This document shows, one piece after another, positions 24,871 through 37,289 of a DNA stretch of 64,000 nt (position 1 is its first letter; each line of letters opens with the position of its first letter). Made by a program: the position numbers and the translations under genes. Source of the DNA: Lobosporangium transversale (Eukaryota; Mortierellomycota; Mortierellomycetes; Mortierellales; Mortierellaceae). The DNA is taken from the NCBI RefSeq assembly GCF_002105155.1, contig NW_019028980.1, positions 496,001 through 560,000 on the forward strand, read 5' to 3'. The notes below the pieces were generated by a model. The model saw only the letters and a program-made list of their open reading frames with translations, was not told the origin of the DNA and ran no database searches.

Positions 24871-26526
24871 TTAATAATAGTGTATAATAATAACAGTATA
24901 TAATAATAACAGTATATAAATAATAGTGATATTAGAAAGGGTGCAAGAATGGAGGTATCGTTCATAAGGATTGGATTCAGGTCAGGGATCTAGAGCTGGA
25001 TAAATCATAAAGAACGAAGAAGGCTAAATTGTGTAACTAACTTGTCCATTTTGGTTAATTGGAATGCAACTCCATCGATCAAGTACGATATCGCTCAAAA
25101 CCCTGACTTGAGCAAAAAAAAAAAAAAAAAAAAAAAAAAAGATTTGGATAATTGAGCTTTGGTTGTAAGCAAAGAATGCTGTGTCCATAAAATGAAGACT
25201 ACAAATAAAGTGCCACGGATACAAATCGTGTCTGCGCCTGTTATCTCCATTAACATTTGACAATTCACATCCTTGGGTTTTCTTTTTTTCTTTTTCTTTG
25301 ACTTTTGAGATATAATCAGGCCACTTTCCTGTTTTAGAAAAACGGGCGATAACGAGAACGTAGCGCAGATGACTATAAGCAACGGATTATCAACATGCAT
25401 TATGCTTTATGCTATGCGATCAAGCTGTGGTTTAAAGAAAAAAAAAAAAAAAAAAAAAAAAAAAAAGCCAGTAAAGACCATGGATGCATATTGGGCGCAT
25501 ATATTCTTTATCCTTTTGATCCTATTACACTATTTTTCATTATGGCGCCCTTCTGTCGTGGATTTCACGTTCCCTTGGTTTTTTATTAAACAGCAATTTA
25601 GCAATGCTTTATACATAACCACACAATCGTCTTTCTATTCATATTTGGTCTATCTGCGACAAAATACATGTATTGTAGATAATCTAGTCATGACTCTTGA
25701 GGAAAATAAGCTCATTCTGTTATGCCCAAGACTGCTGCATCTTTTTTCCAATGCTCTTTTTTTTTTTTTTTTTTTTTTTTCTTTGCAAACTCTTCCTTCT
25801 CTCTCGTCTGATCATCTGTACGCTTTCTTCTTCTCAAAGGGACCATTTTCCTCATTAATTAGCTTTTTTTTTTTTTTTTTTTTTTTTGTTGTTGATGTGT
25901 TTGTATGGTTAGGCTGGTATTATTTGGTGTTTATGTCGCCGCATTTATTTAGTCGTGTGACATTTTCTTTGTTCTTATGAGAAATTCTCTAAATTGCCAT
26001 TGCTCCAAAGGTTCTGGACCCATTTGTCTTTTTTAAACATACTTTCTGATTATTTTTTTTTTCTTTCTTTTTCTAGCGTTTTCTACGCTTTCGAATATAA
26101 TTCCTATTTCCCCAGATATATATTTTCTTTATTTTTGGTTAGAGGAAGAAGGCTAATGTATTCGGTTAATAAATTAAAGTTTATTTCCACATTGGCTTCA
26201 GCGCCGCTGCTTTGGCGGACTTTATTATTATTAGTTCGTCACGTCAGTTTCAACCTATGAATGTAACGGATGAACTTTGCTTGTGAGAAAAAAAAAAAAA
26301 AAAAAATGTTTATAGATAAATAATATATATATCTATATAATATATGTATAAATGTAATCTTTTGAATACCAGATGAATCATTAATTAAAATGAAAGAAGA
26401 GATGGAACAATAGAAACATGTCCTATATCTTTTATGGCCTTCAAGGGGCTTCTGAATTACAGTGAAGGACGAGATTGGGCGAATGTGAAAAACAAAAAGA
26501 GGAGGATCGAGAGATAGAGAGAGGGG

Positions 26527-26561
<35 letters not shown>

Positions 26562-26746
26562 TCGCCGGACTAATATCTGACATGCAAGATTTACTTGCAG
26601 CATCAACAAAAAGCCGTTCATAAAATGTTTGCCATGGCTAACTGGATTATTCCCATGGCAATTCATGCAATTCATTCAAATTTTTTTTTTTTTTTTTTTT
26701 TTTTCACTTGTTTTTTTTCCTTCATGATTTGTGTACAGGCAGTTGA

Positions 26747-26778
<32 letters not shown>

Positions 26779-28059
26779 CGTTTGCTTCAAGGGCTTTACT
26801 TTATTTGTGAAGGACAAGCAGTGTCTGTGAATCAAGTTGTAAATGGAATGTGGAATAAGGTGTGCCGATTTTATTTTATTTTATTTTTTTTTTGAATTGT
26901 AAACATTGGATTGTATAGTATTGGATTGCATACGTGTATAGCATCGATTGCTACATTCAGGAAGCAACGAATCCCTATTGATGCATTTATCCTCAAACTT
27001 GTTATCACCTTGTTATCCTAAAAAGACGATAAAAAAAAATAACTATCGCATAAACCTTTACTCTCACAATGTTCACATCCAGTTTGGATTTTGATGCTCC
27101 GATCTAAATGCTCTTTCTCAGTCGAATCCATGCATGTACATTACCACACATAAAGTCAGAATGCCAATTGGGAACTGATACCTTTATCCAGTATATAGAT
27201 ATGACATAGGAATTAGAGTGATATACATGCTGGTTGCTATGCGATGCACCGCTCCGCCCTTGTCTTTAAAGGTATATATATATATACGTAGATATTAAAA
27301 TAACAAGCATAAACTGTTTTTTAAAGGACTATTCAATCGCTTATTTGGTAAACAAATACAAACAAACGAATCAACAACGCGAGACACATTGGCATAGCCA
27401 ATCAGAGCTGCACGTGGAAGGGATAACTGGACCTGAATTGTCCCAAAGTGGACAGTGCAAACTCTTTTTTAGCGCATACAGCACTCCCATCGCAGTGTTC
27501 CTCCTTTGAGCGCTAACCTTAAATTGTTTCCAATATCATCGTGGTCTGTGCTTGACAGTTGAATAGTTCTACTCTTTTACATCATTAAATTTCAATTCAA
27601 TCGAGTATATATTATATATTATATGTATACATAAACATATGAAGTCTTGACTTGACTTGACTTGATTTTTTTTTTTTTTTTTTCTTACCAAGAATCAAGA
27701 TGGAGGAATAAAATATCAAACACCGAACAGAGAAGCTGTTGAAATATATATATAATATACACTTCATTCAGCAAAGCCAAGAAATCCTCCGGTATGTCAC
27801 AAAGAATGAACCTTTTTTTTTTTTTTTTTTTTTTTTTATCCGTATTTTAATTAGAGTTTTCATTACGATTGTATTTATACCCTGTAGGCGCGATCAATCT
27901 TCCAAGTCTATGGCTGCTATAAGAAACAAGCGCAGGAAGTGTATCCTTATTCTTTTAGGAGATTGTATTACCATTGGTACTAGATTTCCAAAGGTACATG
28001 TTCATATAATTCTGATCTGAGACACTGAATGTGATCTCTTCTCGGAGGACAGATCGCTG

Positions 28060-28090
<31 letters not shown>

Positions 28091-28715
28091 CGGGAAGAAT
28101 GAAATTAGGCGATGCATTGAATGGATTAGAAGATTGGAGAGAAAGGGATGATTTGATCGACAAATTGGATACATGTGGGATGATCATACTCTCTAACTCG
28201 TTCAAATCGCATCTATCTACATCTCTTGACTCTTACAACCTTCTTTTATTTGTATACAAACATCATTGTTGTTTGGGGGTGTCTTTGTTGACCCTCTTTT
28301 TATTTTTTGTTTTTATTTGAAAAAGTTTAAAAAAAAAAATAAAAAAAAGGTCGGGTGAAATAGGATTTCCTAGGTTATATATATACAACCTGAAATGGTG
28401 TGTAAGGTTTATCCAACATCAATGTTTTTTTTTAAAATGATAGACGATCACTCTGGTGCTCTCTCACTCTATATATCCTTTGTACATAAAAATTATTTAT
28501 TTTCATTTATCTTTTTTCTTTTTTCTTTTTTCCAAAAGTCTCGAACATCCAAAGAAAGAGCTACTTGTGCGGTTGACCTTATAGTTGTCTTTTTTTGATT
28601 ACTCTATTCTCAAAAAGAGCAAATAAAGCCTTGAAGAAGTCCATCGTGCATTCTCCAAGCAATTCAATTGGGCAAGAATGAATGTCCGATCTGCTCTGTT
28701 GCTATTGTTGTTATT

Positions 28716-28748
<33 letters not shown>

Positions 28749-29467
28749 CCTTTCAAAAAAGATTGTGTTCAGGTTTGCATATATACAAATATGGACATAA
28801 ACAGTTATTGTTTACTCACACGACCAAAAAAAAAAAAAAAAAAGTTTGGATAAACGGGAAAACTCTTAGATTCACAATTGGAATCCTTTATATTGATCAG
28901 AGTACCACCACATTTCATACAAAAATAAATAAATATCTCTTATAATTGATCCCTCTGATCCTCCTGATCCTCTTTATGGTCATGTGTAATGAGAAAGTTA
29001 TCATCTTTTTAATAGTCACCCGTATTAATATATTAAAGAAAATAAAAGGCGATGCACATATATTTATACAAGTTTGAACTCTCTATTTGCTACCAAGATA
29101 AAGGTCCAAAGGTATCGGTAATCGAAGAGATTTTGAAGAGAATTCGTGAACGCACAAGGTAAAGATGATCTCACCTAGGTCTGTAATTCATTGATCCCCA
29201 AGGGGAAAGTAAATCAAGATTTCAACGAACGCCATGAGGAGGTGGCTAACAAAACTGATGAATACCTCATCATTCCTTTCTTTAGACGTCTTTCAGACAC
29301 TCTTAAGCACTACCGTCTTTAGAATCATTTTCAATTCGTTGTTATAAATCGTCGGATTGCTTTTATTTATTTATTTATTTATTTCATTATTCAAATATAA
29401 AAATAGTACTCATTCAACTATTGTCCTTGCTTCCTTTTTCTACTCCTTTTCCTTCTTTAATGTTTTA
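22936..29467. other. Gene-poor region, second part
   Basis: About 6.5 kb between the second inverted-repeat copy and the 3' end of the RBM5-like gene. It is dominated by A and T runs of 20 to 34 bases (24541-24570, 24641-24666, 25115-25140, 25440-25466, 25864-25887, 26525-26558, 26681-26704, 26751-26778, 27811-27837, 28058-28088, 28718-28748), a CT repeat (24249-24284), an ACT repeat (24817-24871) and TA-rich patches. A CCAAT box close to an E-box CACGTG lies near 27390-27412, but no open frame follows it. No exon with family resemblance was found on either strand. A non-coding RNA gene cannot be excluded by reading. Confidence 0.55.
24817..24871. repeat. (TAC)n trinucleotide microsatellite
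   Basis: About 18 uninterrupted TAC units lie within the gene-poor region, flanked by TAATAATAG-type AT-rich sequence including two copies of GTATATAATAATAACA. No coding context is seen. Confidence 0.95.
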
Positions 29468-32400
29468 TCAAGCCTGTTCGTAGCGCCGTCTTGCGAGCTC
29501 CTTGGCGGTCTCCGCATAGTTATTTAAGGGTCCTCGGATGACACCGCTGCTTGAACCTGTTCCATCCGTCGCCTTACGGAGCAATCCCGCTCCAATACCC
29601 ACGCCCTTAGCATATCCAGTTGCTTCGATTGGGGCCTTGATCCCCTCCCCATCTTTACCTAGACCCTGGCCTTCCTTCCAGCCCATTGATTTCAACAAAC
29701 GATTTCCAATGTTATCTTCCTTAATTCCGTCCTTTGTGGGCTGTTCCGGAATGACTACTTCATGGCCAAAGCTGCCATTGCCACTGCCACTATATCGGAT
29801 ACCTCCTCCTCGACCACCATACTCTCTCCCTGATGGTGTAGGTGGCAATGGGTAATCTGGTTGTCCAAAAATCTGTCTCCTTTCTGCGGCTCGATCTCTA
29901 TATTTGGGCTCTTCCTCATTCTTATGTTGCGAGTGGATGCCAGTAGAAGATGATAAAGAACCATCGCTTGCGGCTACCCCAGATGTTTCTCTTGCAGAAT
30001 TCAGAGATCCCGATCCTGCACTCGTACCGCCTCGTGACTTATTAAGAGCTGCTCGAATAAGTTGCGGGTCCGACAGATTTTTCTTGTGAAGCTCAGAGAG
30101 TGACTGATGCTTCCGCAAATCCTGCACGGTTTTAAGCCGTCGCTGACAAAGCAGACACGCAATTAAATCAAAGTCCATAAGCTCGTCCGGCTCAAATAGG
30201 GGAATGGCATTAACGGAGTCCTCTGCACCCAAGGGAGCCGTTATTCCTGTTGCTCCTGGCTTCGAGGGCTGGGCTTGAGCTTCTGGAGCAGCCGTAGATT
30301 CTTGTGGTTGTTGATGAGACACTCCGCTTGTTTGCAGTTCCACTCGTTTAGATGACCATTTTTGAAGTTGAATCGAGACCTATCATATAAAAAATAAGGG
30401 ATGAGGGACTGAGGAGCTTGCTTCTTCTTCTTCTTCTTTTCTTATATATAGATATAAAGATCCAACGCTCTTATGTCCTTATATTTACCTTCTTCCCTCC
30501 TCCGCCAATACCAATATTAGAGCCTCCAGCTTTACGTTTCTTTTCTTCTGCCTTTGCAAGCTGCTCGGCCGCTTGAGCCGCAGCAATGCCAGCAAGCTGG
30601 ATCTCATCTACCCTGGCAGTGGTAGGTATGGTAGGCAACTCTTGGGTCATAACAGGCATCGGGGTCGGCATCGGGGCTCCAGTTGCACTTGGCGCCGCTC
30701 CATTATCGACAGCGATTGCAGTTGCTGTTGTTGATGTAGGTACAGAAAAGACGGACGACTCAGCCCTAGATGATGGGTCTGGTTTGAGTACGTCGCCCAA
30801 AGAGGCATAAAACGCATCAAGCTCATCCACAGGTTTATTCGGCGCCTTCTTTTTGGGTTCTAGCATCACACAGACACGTAGTTAAAACCGTTTTGTAAAA
30901 GAAGTTTGAATTTCACTTTTAAGCGGGAAAAGCAGAAGAGAAGAAGAAGAGTGTGAAATCTAAAAAGACTTACCGTTGTTAACCGTTGCCTTGGTCATCT
31001 TTACTGCTGCCGCAGGGTCAACGTATATAGACAGAAATGCCTGTTCATCCCAGTATATTGCTAGTTTGTTTTCGTCATCGCCAAGATTAAACGTCCATTG
31101 CGTTGGAGCATATGCTGGAATAAATGATCCATGATGTGCATAATTGATTTTCACTGGCTTGTTTTGAACCGTGAAGTCTCCTCCGCTGTGGGCTTTTTCT
31201 AATGCGGCGGTTGCACTCTAGCAGCAAATAACATTTTAGTCGATAATATATATATACAATCTTATAGTCCAAGCCGTCCATCCATTATTCCAACGGAGCG
31301 CTCTTCTTTACCTGGACATCAATATATTCTGCAAAGCAATAGCCCCAGCTGATCCTTGACTGCCTGTCCTTGACAAGCATCACTCGTGCGAGTGGTCCCA
31401 GTCGCACGAGAGCGTTCCATAGTCCAGACTCATTTACCATGGATGGCAAGTCCGTGATGACCAACATAGAGTTAGGGACAGATCCAATATCACGCGCACC
31501 TACATTCAATACAGTCTGCATTGCTGGATCCGAGTAATACTGTGATGGACGCACTGTATGCACTGGATTTGCGGGTGACCATGATGTTGTTGAACTGGAC
31601 CAGCTTCCTTGATCAAAATGATTGGCTCCTAAATTATTTCCATATCAGAAGAAAGATAGAAACAGCCATTTCGTGGTACAACGGGTTTTGGGAGAAATGG
31701 CAAAGAACGTCATCCACAGAATGTTTTTTGTTGTTTGGTGTCAAAGGCCATTGAGACGAGACATAAAGGAAGAAAAGGAGCAAATCCATCCGTCCGAACG
31801 ACCGACCATTAGGACAATGATAATTTTGATGGGTGTTTAAGATTTGGTCAGCAATCATGACTCTCAGGTGATAATTTCGCAAAAGGTGTGCAAAGAAGAG
31901 AAAAGATTGGCGTTGAAAGGAGAAAGCTGAGAAGCAACACAATAAGAACAGTTGGATGGAATTGTGTAGCGATTTATCCAAGTGACGACTGTCAAACCTT
32001 GCTTGCTTGACAAAGACTGACGGCAGTTCTCCATATGGCCTTCGTTCAGTCCACACTGTGAGAGAAATAGATTGACATTTTATTTTGGTTAGTCAATCAG
32101 TTGTTTAAACTACTCTTTTACTGTGCAAACAATAAAGCCGATGGCAATTAAAGAAGTAGAAATAGAAGTATTCCAGCGCAAAGCAACTCACTTCGGGGCA
32201 GCGGTGATGTGAATCCCTGGAATTCGAGTTGTTATTAGTATGCAGCATCCTGCCCCGTCTTTGTCCTATCCTCATCGATGTGCCTTGGTTTCTATAATCC
32301 TGTTTTCCATATTGGTCATGCTGTCGACCGCCACTGTTACCGCCACTGTTACCGCCACTGTTACCGCCACTGTTACCGCCACTGTTCCGATGATGGTATC

Positions 32401-32770
32401 CCCTATCTCTGTCTGAGGATCTACGATCATAATCTCTAGGTTTATCTCTATCCCATTCGCGCTGTGCATGTACTTTAGAGGATGAGGGTCTAAAATATCC
32501 ACCGCGGTTATGAGGCGGGCTCTGGCTACTTCCACGACTCTTGTTTGATTCTGCGCTGTGATGACGTCCATGCCACTGAGACTGTGAGTCTCTGTCCCTG
32601 CTTCGGCTTCGACTTCTCCTGCTCCCGCTCCTGCTTCTGCTTGTACCTCTACTTCTGCTTCTTCTCCTGTTCCTGCTAGGGCTTCGTCCCCTGTCTGGAG
32701 TCAAGCTCCTTTTTCGATAATTAGGCTCTGAAGGACGGCCTGTAAGCTGCTCTTGCTCTTGCTCCTGCAT
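29468..32770 (-). CDS. RBM5/RBM10-like splicing factor (RS, RRM, C2H2 finger, G-patch)
   Basis: Exons 32192-32770, 31998-32055, 31312-31628, 30974-31217, 30489-30859 and 29468-30379 keep phase throughout and encode about 826 residues. From the N-terminus: an Arg-Ser domain (about 20-75), Arg/Asp/His-rich sequence with five SGGN units, one RRM (about 266-350; SMLVITDLP and SWGYCFAEY as RNP-like motifs), an Ala-rich linker, a C2H2 finger (C598, C601, H614, H621), and a C-terminal G-patch (NRLLKSMGWKEGQGLGKDG). This order matches the RBM5/RBM10 family, which acts at the 3' splice site in early spliceosomes, with the G-patch expected to bind a DEAH helicase. The second RRM, RanBP2 finger and a clear OCRE repeat are not seen. 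The start ATG at 32770 is the first in frame. The 58-base exon 2 has a weak GTTTGA donor and is the least certain part. Confidence 0.88.
32331..32388. repeat. 12-bp tandem repeat inside the RS/RRM gene
   Basis: Nearly five copies of CCACTGTTACCG in coding exon 1 of the RBM5-like gene encode SGGN repeats on the minus strand. The copies are almost identical at the DNA level, so they were duplicated recently, and copy number may vary between strains. Confidence 0.9.
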
Positions 32771-32918
32771 CGTGCTGACTCTTTTGTTGGAATGAAGTGA
32801 ATGAAACAATAGATTGTAAAAGATACATCAGAGAACTTTGATGTCTCACTAAGGGCATCGAAAGAGGCGCGGCTTTTGGGCAGTCCATGATTCGAAGCCA
32901 CACTAAATTTGTTGATTT

Positions 32919-32924
32919 CACGTG
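32919..32924. promoter_or_regulatory. E-box CACGTG upstream of the RBM5-like gene
   Basis: A palindromic CACGTG lies 149 bases upstream of the ATG of the minus-strand RBM5-like gene. bHLH factors bind this motif in fungi. A six-base motif has low specificity, so this is a candidate only. Confidence 0.25.
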
Positions 32925-33656
32925 ATGAAGCACGTACGGTAGCATGTACAGGACGATGTACGTTAGATTTGTGTGGCAGGTTATTTGTCTGTGTGCGATC
33001 TGGTAGTTTGCTTCCCGCAGTTATATCAAATTGAGAACCCGGTTTTACGACAATAACAACAGAAAAAAGCTATGTCACTATGAGCTAAAAGAGAGAAAAG
33101 AGGGAAAAGAAAAAAAGCTCTTATTTTCTTCTGACGTTTACTTTCTACTTTTTCCCAATTCTGTTGCACAGGCAAGGCACGTTTTCGCACAAGGAAAAAG
33201 GACAGGCACACGCACCACTTATGGAGACAAAGTAGCAAAAGGGATCAATGGATTATTGGAATGGTAATGCCATTGCAATTGATGCAGCGTATCGCATGAG
33301 AGAAGGAAAATACCTTTCATCTCTTTTATTTCTTTACTCCTTTACCATCTTTCCTTGCAGCGGCAGGGGTGAATAGGGGATGAATGCGTTGCTTTCCGAC
33401 TCTTGTCAGATATGAATAGAGCTCTTTTTCTTTTCTTGCAAGTCAACAAGTCGAATCGACGCTATGACGCTTGTGTTACTTTGCTCACTAATCTCTGTAT
33501 ACTGTGTGTGCATAAAAATATATCGACTTTGAGCATCTTTTTTAAAAAAGTAAGAATGGACAGTGCCACATTATTTATTCCTATTGTAAAATACACATGC
33601 CAGTCAGTTTGAAATAAACGTTTTTTTTTGGTATTGTGCCAATGTGCCGCAGACGA

Positions 33657-33696
<40 letters not shown>

Positions 33697-35049
33697 ATAA
33701 AGAGACGGGCGAGCATCCTAGTTTCCGCAGCCCCTATTGCCATGCATTGCGCCTTGGTTCACACGGCAACTCTGTTGTAGTTTTCTCTTGGGCAACTAAA
33801 AAATCCCGATCATCATGTGCGCATATGGTAGTGGAAGAGACGGATAAATCGGAAGTGGAGGGGCGCAGGCGTAAAGTATACTGTATATTCTTTACACAAT
33901 AAAGACGTCCCACCTGGCGGTGTACTGTACAGAAAAAAAAAAGTTTGACTTTTTTGTCCTACTGACTCCTATTGTAACTGTGTTTAGGAAGTTACCATGT
34001 CCCATGTCATCATCACCTAACTCAGATCCCAGCTATAGACTAGTTTTGTGCAACCCAGCGGGCAAACACACCAAGAAACAAAATGGAAAAGGATATTCCT
34101 TGACTGAATAGAAGAATCCGTCTTGGAAATGTCTTATTTCATACTAAAAAAAAAAAAAAAAAAAGTTCTCAGGCACATCAGGTACGTTAGTTGGAAGATC
34201 TCGGTATGTAGTGATGTGTTGATGTGTAATTGTATATGTGAAAATCGAGCCTAGTCCAGGGCATGCACACGCATACGCTTCAATTGGCTACTTTTTTTTT
34301 TTTTTTTTTTTTTGCCCTTAATCCCAAGTAGGTATATATATCTATAAATGTATATATATATATATGGTGGTAGTGGCAGTAGAATCATAAAAGAGCTGTT
34401 GTAATCAAGAACGCATGAATTTTTTTTTTTTTTTTGCGCCCAGTGCGTCTGGTCCAGCCTTTACTTGCTGGGAAAAGGAAGGCAATAGAAAAGAAAAAAG
34501 GAATATTCTTTTCTCCGTAAGACAACAAGATCGTGTCCGGCCAGACTGGACACAAGGGCAGGCAAACAGACGTATACATGGGTCATCATTGTTTTGCCAT
34601 ACCCTGTCATGCATTTTTTACTCCTCTCTTTTACGAATGTTGGAGCATGGGCATAGAAAGAGAGACAGAATAGAGAAAGGTGCGGATGGAGCTGCAAAGG
34701 GGATTTTCGATCGGCGTAAATAGAGAGTTTTGTCCAATACTCAAAAAAAAAAAAAAAAAAAAAAGAGGGGTCGGATGGCGGAACATCGATGTCTTGAATA
34801 GGCGAAATATGTTCAATTGGCGAGTGAATAAGGATGATAAATATAGCAGAGTCGCTGCTTCACCCAAAATCTAAATTTGTCACAACACATCAAGAGGCGA
34901 CAATGGCTAGGGCATCATCACACCCCCAATTCAACACCGCCAACAAAATGGGCAGAATGTCCTTCTTAGTTTAGCCCACTCTATCCTTATCCGTCCATCT
35001 TTTTTTTTTTGTTTACTGCTTTTTATTATTCTTACTTGCTGCTCGATCT

Positions 35050-35057
35050 TATATAAA
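35050..35057 (+). promoter_or_regulatory. TATA box of the secreted Kre9-like gene
   Basis: TATATAAA lies 361 bases before the start codon and is followed by CT-rich sequence typical of strongly transcribed fungal genes. A second TATATAAA occurs at 35138-35145. The TTTTTCTCCAG at about 35310-35319 looks like a splice acceptor, so a 5' UTR intron is possible. This is inference from motif and position. Confidence 0.45.
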
Positions 35058-35417
35058 CCAGGCACACGCGGTCTTTTTTTTTTTTTCCTCTTCTTCACTC
35101 ACTTGTTCATTTGTTCTCATTTTTATCCGCCGCTTTGTATATAAACTGCCTGCAGCTCTCAAAAAGAACATCAATTGACATTATTCTTTTGCCAGAAACA
35201 CTTCTCCTTCTTGCTCTTTTGCTCTTCTTTTTGATACCACACACTCTGCCCCCCAGAAAATATAAATTGTCAGCATCAAGGCCGCACTTTTGTTTTTCTT
35301 TCTTTTTTTTTTTTCTCCAGTCGATATCGATTCTCCTCACTCTTTATTTTAAACTTGTTTACGACAAAATCCTAAAACCAGTATCCATTTCACATAACTC
35401 TTTCAATCAAATATATC

Positions 35418-36317
35418 ATGCTGAAGCACTCAATAACCACTTTTGCGTACCTTTTGGTCGTCTTCCTCACCTTCTTTTCCGTCAATGCCCTCCCAACCCC
35501 ACAACAATCTGAACCCTTCAGATTTGAAGTGAGCTCACCAAAGACAGATTCGCTGTGGCCGGTCGACTCACTGCCTACCATTTCCTGGGATGCTACCCAG
35601 ATGCCTCAGGGCTCGACTATGGACATTGCACTTCTTCACTACGAAAAGAAACAGTCCTATCTTCTACGTCGTTACGTTCCTGCTCGTTTGGGATCCACCC
35701 TCGTCAACCTGCAACCGGAGCTCAAATCCGGCACTTACTCACTCTTGTTGACCGTCTATAAGGGACGCACTTCGAGTGTTGTGGGTCGCTCCTTGGTGCA
35801 TGGCATTATCCTCTCAGAGGACGAGGCCGTTGACGCTGAGCAGGAGACTCTTCGCATTATTAGCAACAAGGACCAGGAAATTGAAGACAATAACGAGGAA
35901 AATACCGCAGAGTCCTTGACCACATCCGAGACGCCCGAGCTACTTCTCAAAGCAAATAAGCAAAGACAGCGTATGATAGTTCAGGAAACCGAACTGGTCG
36001 AGTTGACGCACGAGCCTACCAAAGGTAATTTGGTTCTTCGTGCTCCTTACACTATCGGTTGGACGATCCCCAAGGCAATCGAAGGTGCACGCCGTATCCG
36101 CGTGAACCTGTTGTTGGTGTCTCGAGATGATGAGGTGGTTCGTGTTTTGGCGACCAACATCGACGCCAAGACTGGATTCCTCTATGTCTTTTTACCAGCA
36201 GACATCCCTCTTCAGATGTACCGGATCAAAGTTGAGATCATTGGAAAGGGCCGCAAGTTCACTGGATACACTCACAAGTTCCACACAAGTCTGCCTGCTT
36301 TCTCTGCAAGGTCATGA
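35418..36317 (+). CDS. Secreted Kre9/Knh1-like (Ser-Thr-rich GPI-anchored family) protein
   Basis: An intronless frame of 299 codons. It starts with a signal peptide (about 1-24: MLKHSITTFAYLLVVFLTFF then VNA|LPTPQQ). Two similar beta-rich domains follow, each opening in the style of the Kre9/Knh1 N-terminal domain. The first (about 33-135) has FEVSSPKTDSLWPVDSLPTI and SWD, then GSTLVNL and SGTYSLLLT. The second (about 198-292) has LVLRAPYTIGWTIP, then TGFLYVFLPADIP. A Glu/Asp/Asn-rich linker (about 137-185) joins them. Related domains occur in secreted and cell-surface proteins linked to beta-1,6-glucan and wall assembly. No Ser/Thr-rich C-terminus or hydrophobic GPI tail is seen, so the product is probably soluble or wall-associated. 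It is GC-richer than the surrounding DNA, with TATA boxes upstream, suggesting strong expression. A likely AATAAA signal follows at about 36579. Confidence 0.82.
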   Translation: MLKHSITTFAYLLVVFLTFFSVNALPTPQQSEPFRFEVSSPKTDSLWPVDSLPTISWDATQMPQGSTMDIALLHYEKKQSYLLRRYVPARLGSTLVNLQPELKSGTYSLLLTVYKGRTSSVVGRSLVHGIILSEDEAVDAEQETLRIISNKDQEIEDNNEENTAESLTTSETPELLLKANKQRQRMIVQETELVELTHEPTKGNLVLRAPYTIGWTIPKAIEGARRIRVNLLLVSRDDEVVRVLATNIDAKTGFLYVFLPADIPLQMYRIKVEIIGKGRKFTGYTHKFHTSLPAFSARS

Positions 36318-37258
36318 AGCTAAAACTCATACATACTCATTCATTAATGACGGATTCTTTACACTTTTCTTCATGATCCCCTTCTCACCTTGTATCATAA
36401 TGTTCAACCCTTCCGACATCATCTACTGTCCTATCTACAAGTTTTTTATTTTTATTTTTATTTTTTTCTCTTTATTGTCTCTTCAGAGTAGAAAGAAGAA
36501 TATCCACACCTCTCTGTAACTCTGTAAACATGTAACATAGTCATCGTTCTCATCTCATTCATGTATAACTGTATAATAATAAACAATTAAGAAAAAATAA
36601 AAAAAAACTTGACAAAGCATCTGATGCATTATGACTAGTTGTGCTTGATCGAGACAAGAAAAACATCGACATTTGTTATCATCCATAATCCTTTCCTCCC
36701 CCTTGTTTTTACTTGATCACTCCACCTATTCCTTGTCATCCCCATGTGCTCCTTTTGTTGTTTTTGCTGCTGTTGTTCTACTGTTCTACTGGATAAAAAA
36801 AGACTTGAACAACTCTGCGAATAAAGGTCATTGTGCAACCATCGTGGACAGCGACTTCCCCCCCAAACCTCGAGAGGAAAAAATAAATAATTCAAAGGGC
36901 TGGGGGATTTGAAGGAATGCTCATGTTTTGTGTGCCTGTCGACTTTCTCTCTTTTTCCAGAAATATCCAAATTCTGCCTGTCGTTTTACATACATCAATC
37001 GACTTCGCCTCGTCCTGCCACATACCATCCATATTTTAACACATGTGTATACTTGTTTACTGTTGGGATAAAGTAGATGGAGTATGCAATGTATATATAT
37101 ATATATATATACAAATACTTAATAATAAAGCTCACATCTAGTCTCGGACAATATATGTATGATACGTATTGAAAATGTTGCAGCCATTGTACAGTGTAAT
37201 ATTTGTATGAGCCTTCATCTTTCTCTTTCACCTCTTTTCAAATAATAATAATAAAACG

Positions 37259-37289
<31 letters not shown>

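Larger units (their letters stand above)
32771..35417. other. Intergenic between divergent genes
   Basis: This 2.6-kb shared upstream region lies between the minus-strand RBM5-like gene and the plus-strand secreted-protein gene. It contains several A/T runs (33661-33695, 34145-34164, 34292-34313, 34741-34764), a TA repeat near 34330-34365, two TATATAAA boxes near 35050 and 35138, and a CT-rich leader leading to the start at 35418. No exon with family resemblance is seen. Confidence 0.6.

Noticed and set aside
25369-25980. 203-codon frame rich in Lys and Phe
   Set aside because: Built largely from an A-run and two T-runs; no domain; typical of homopolymer translation.
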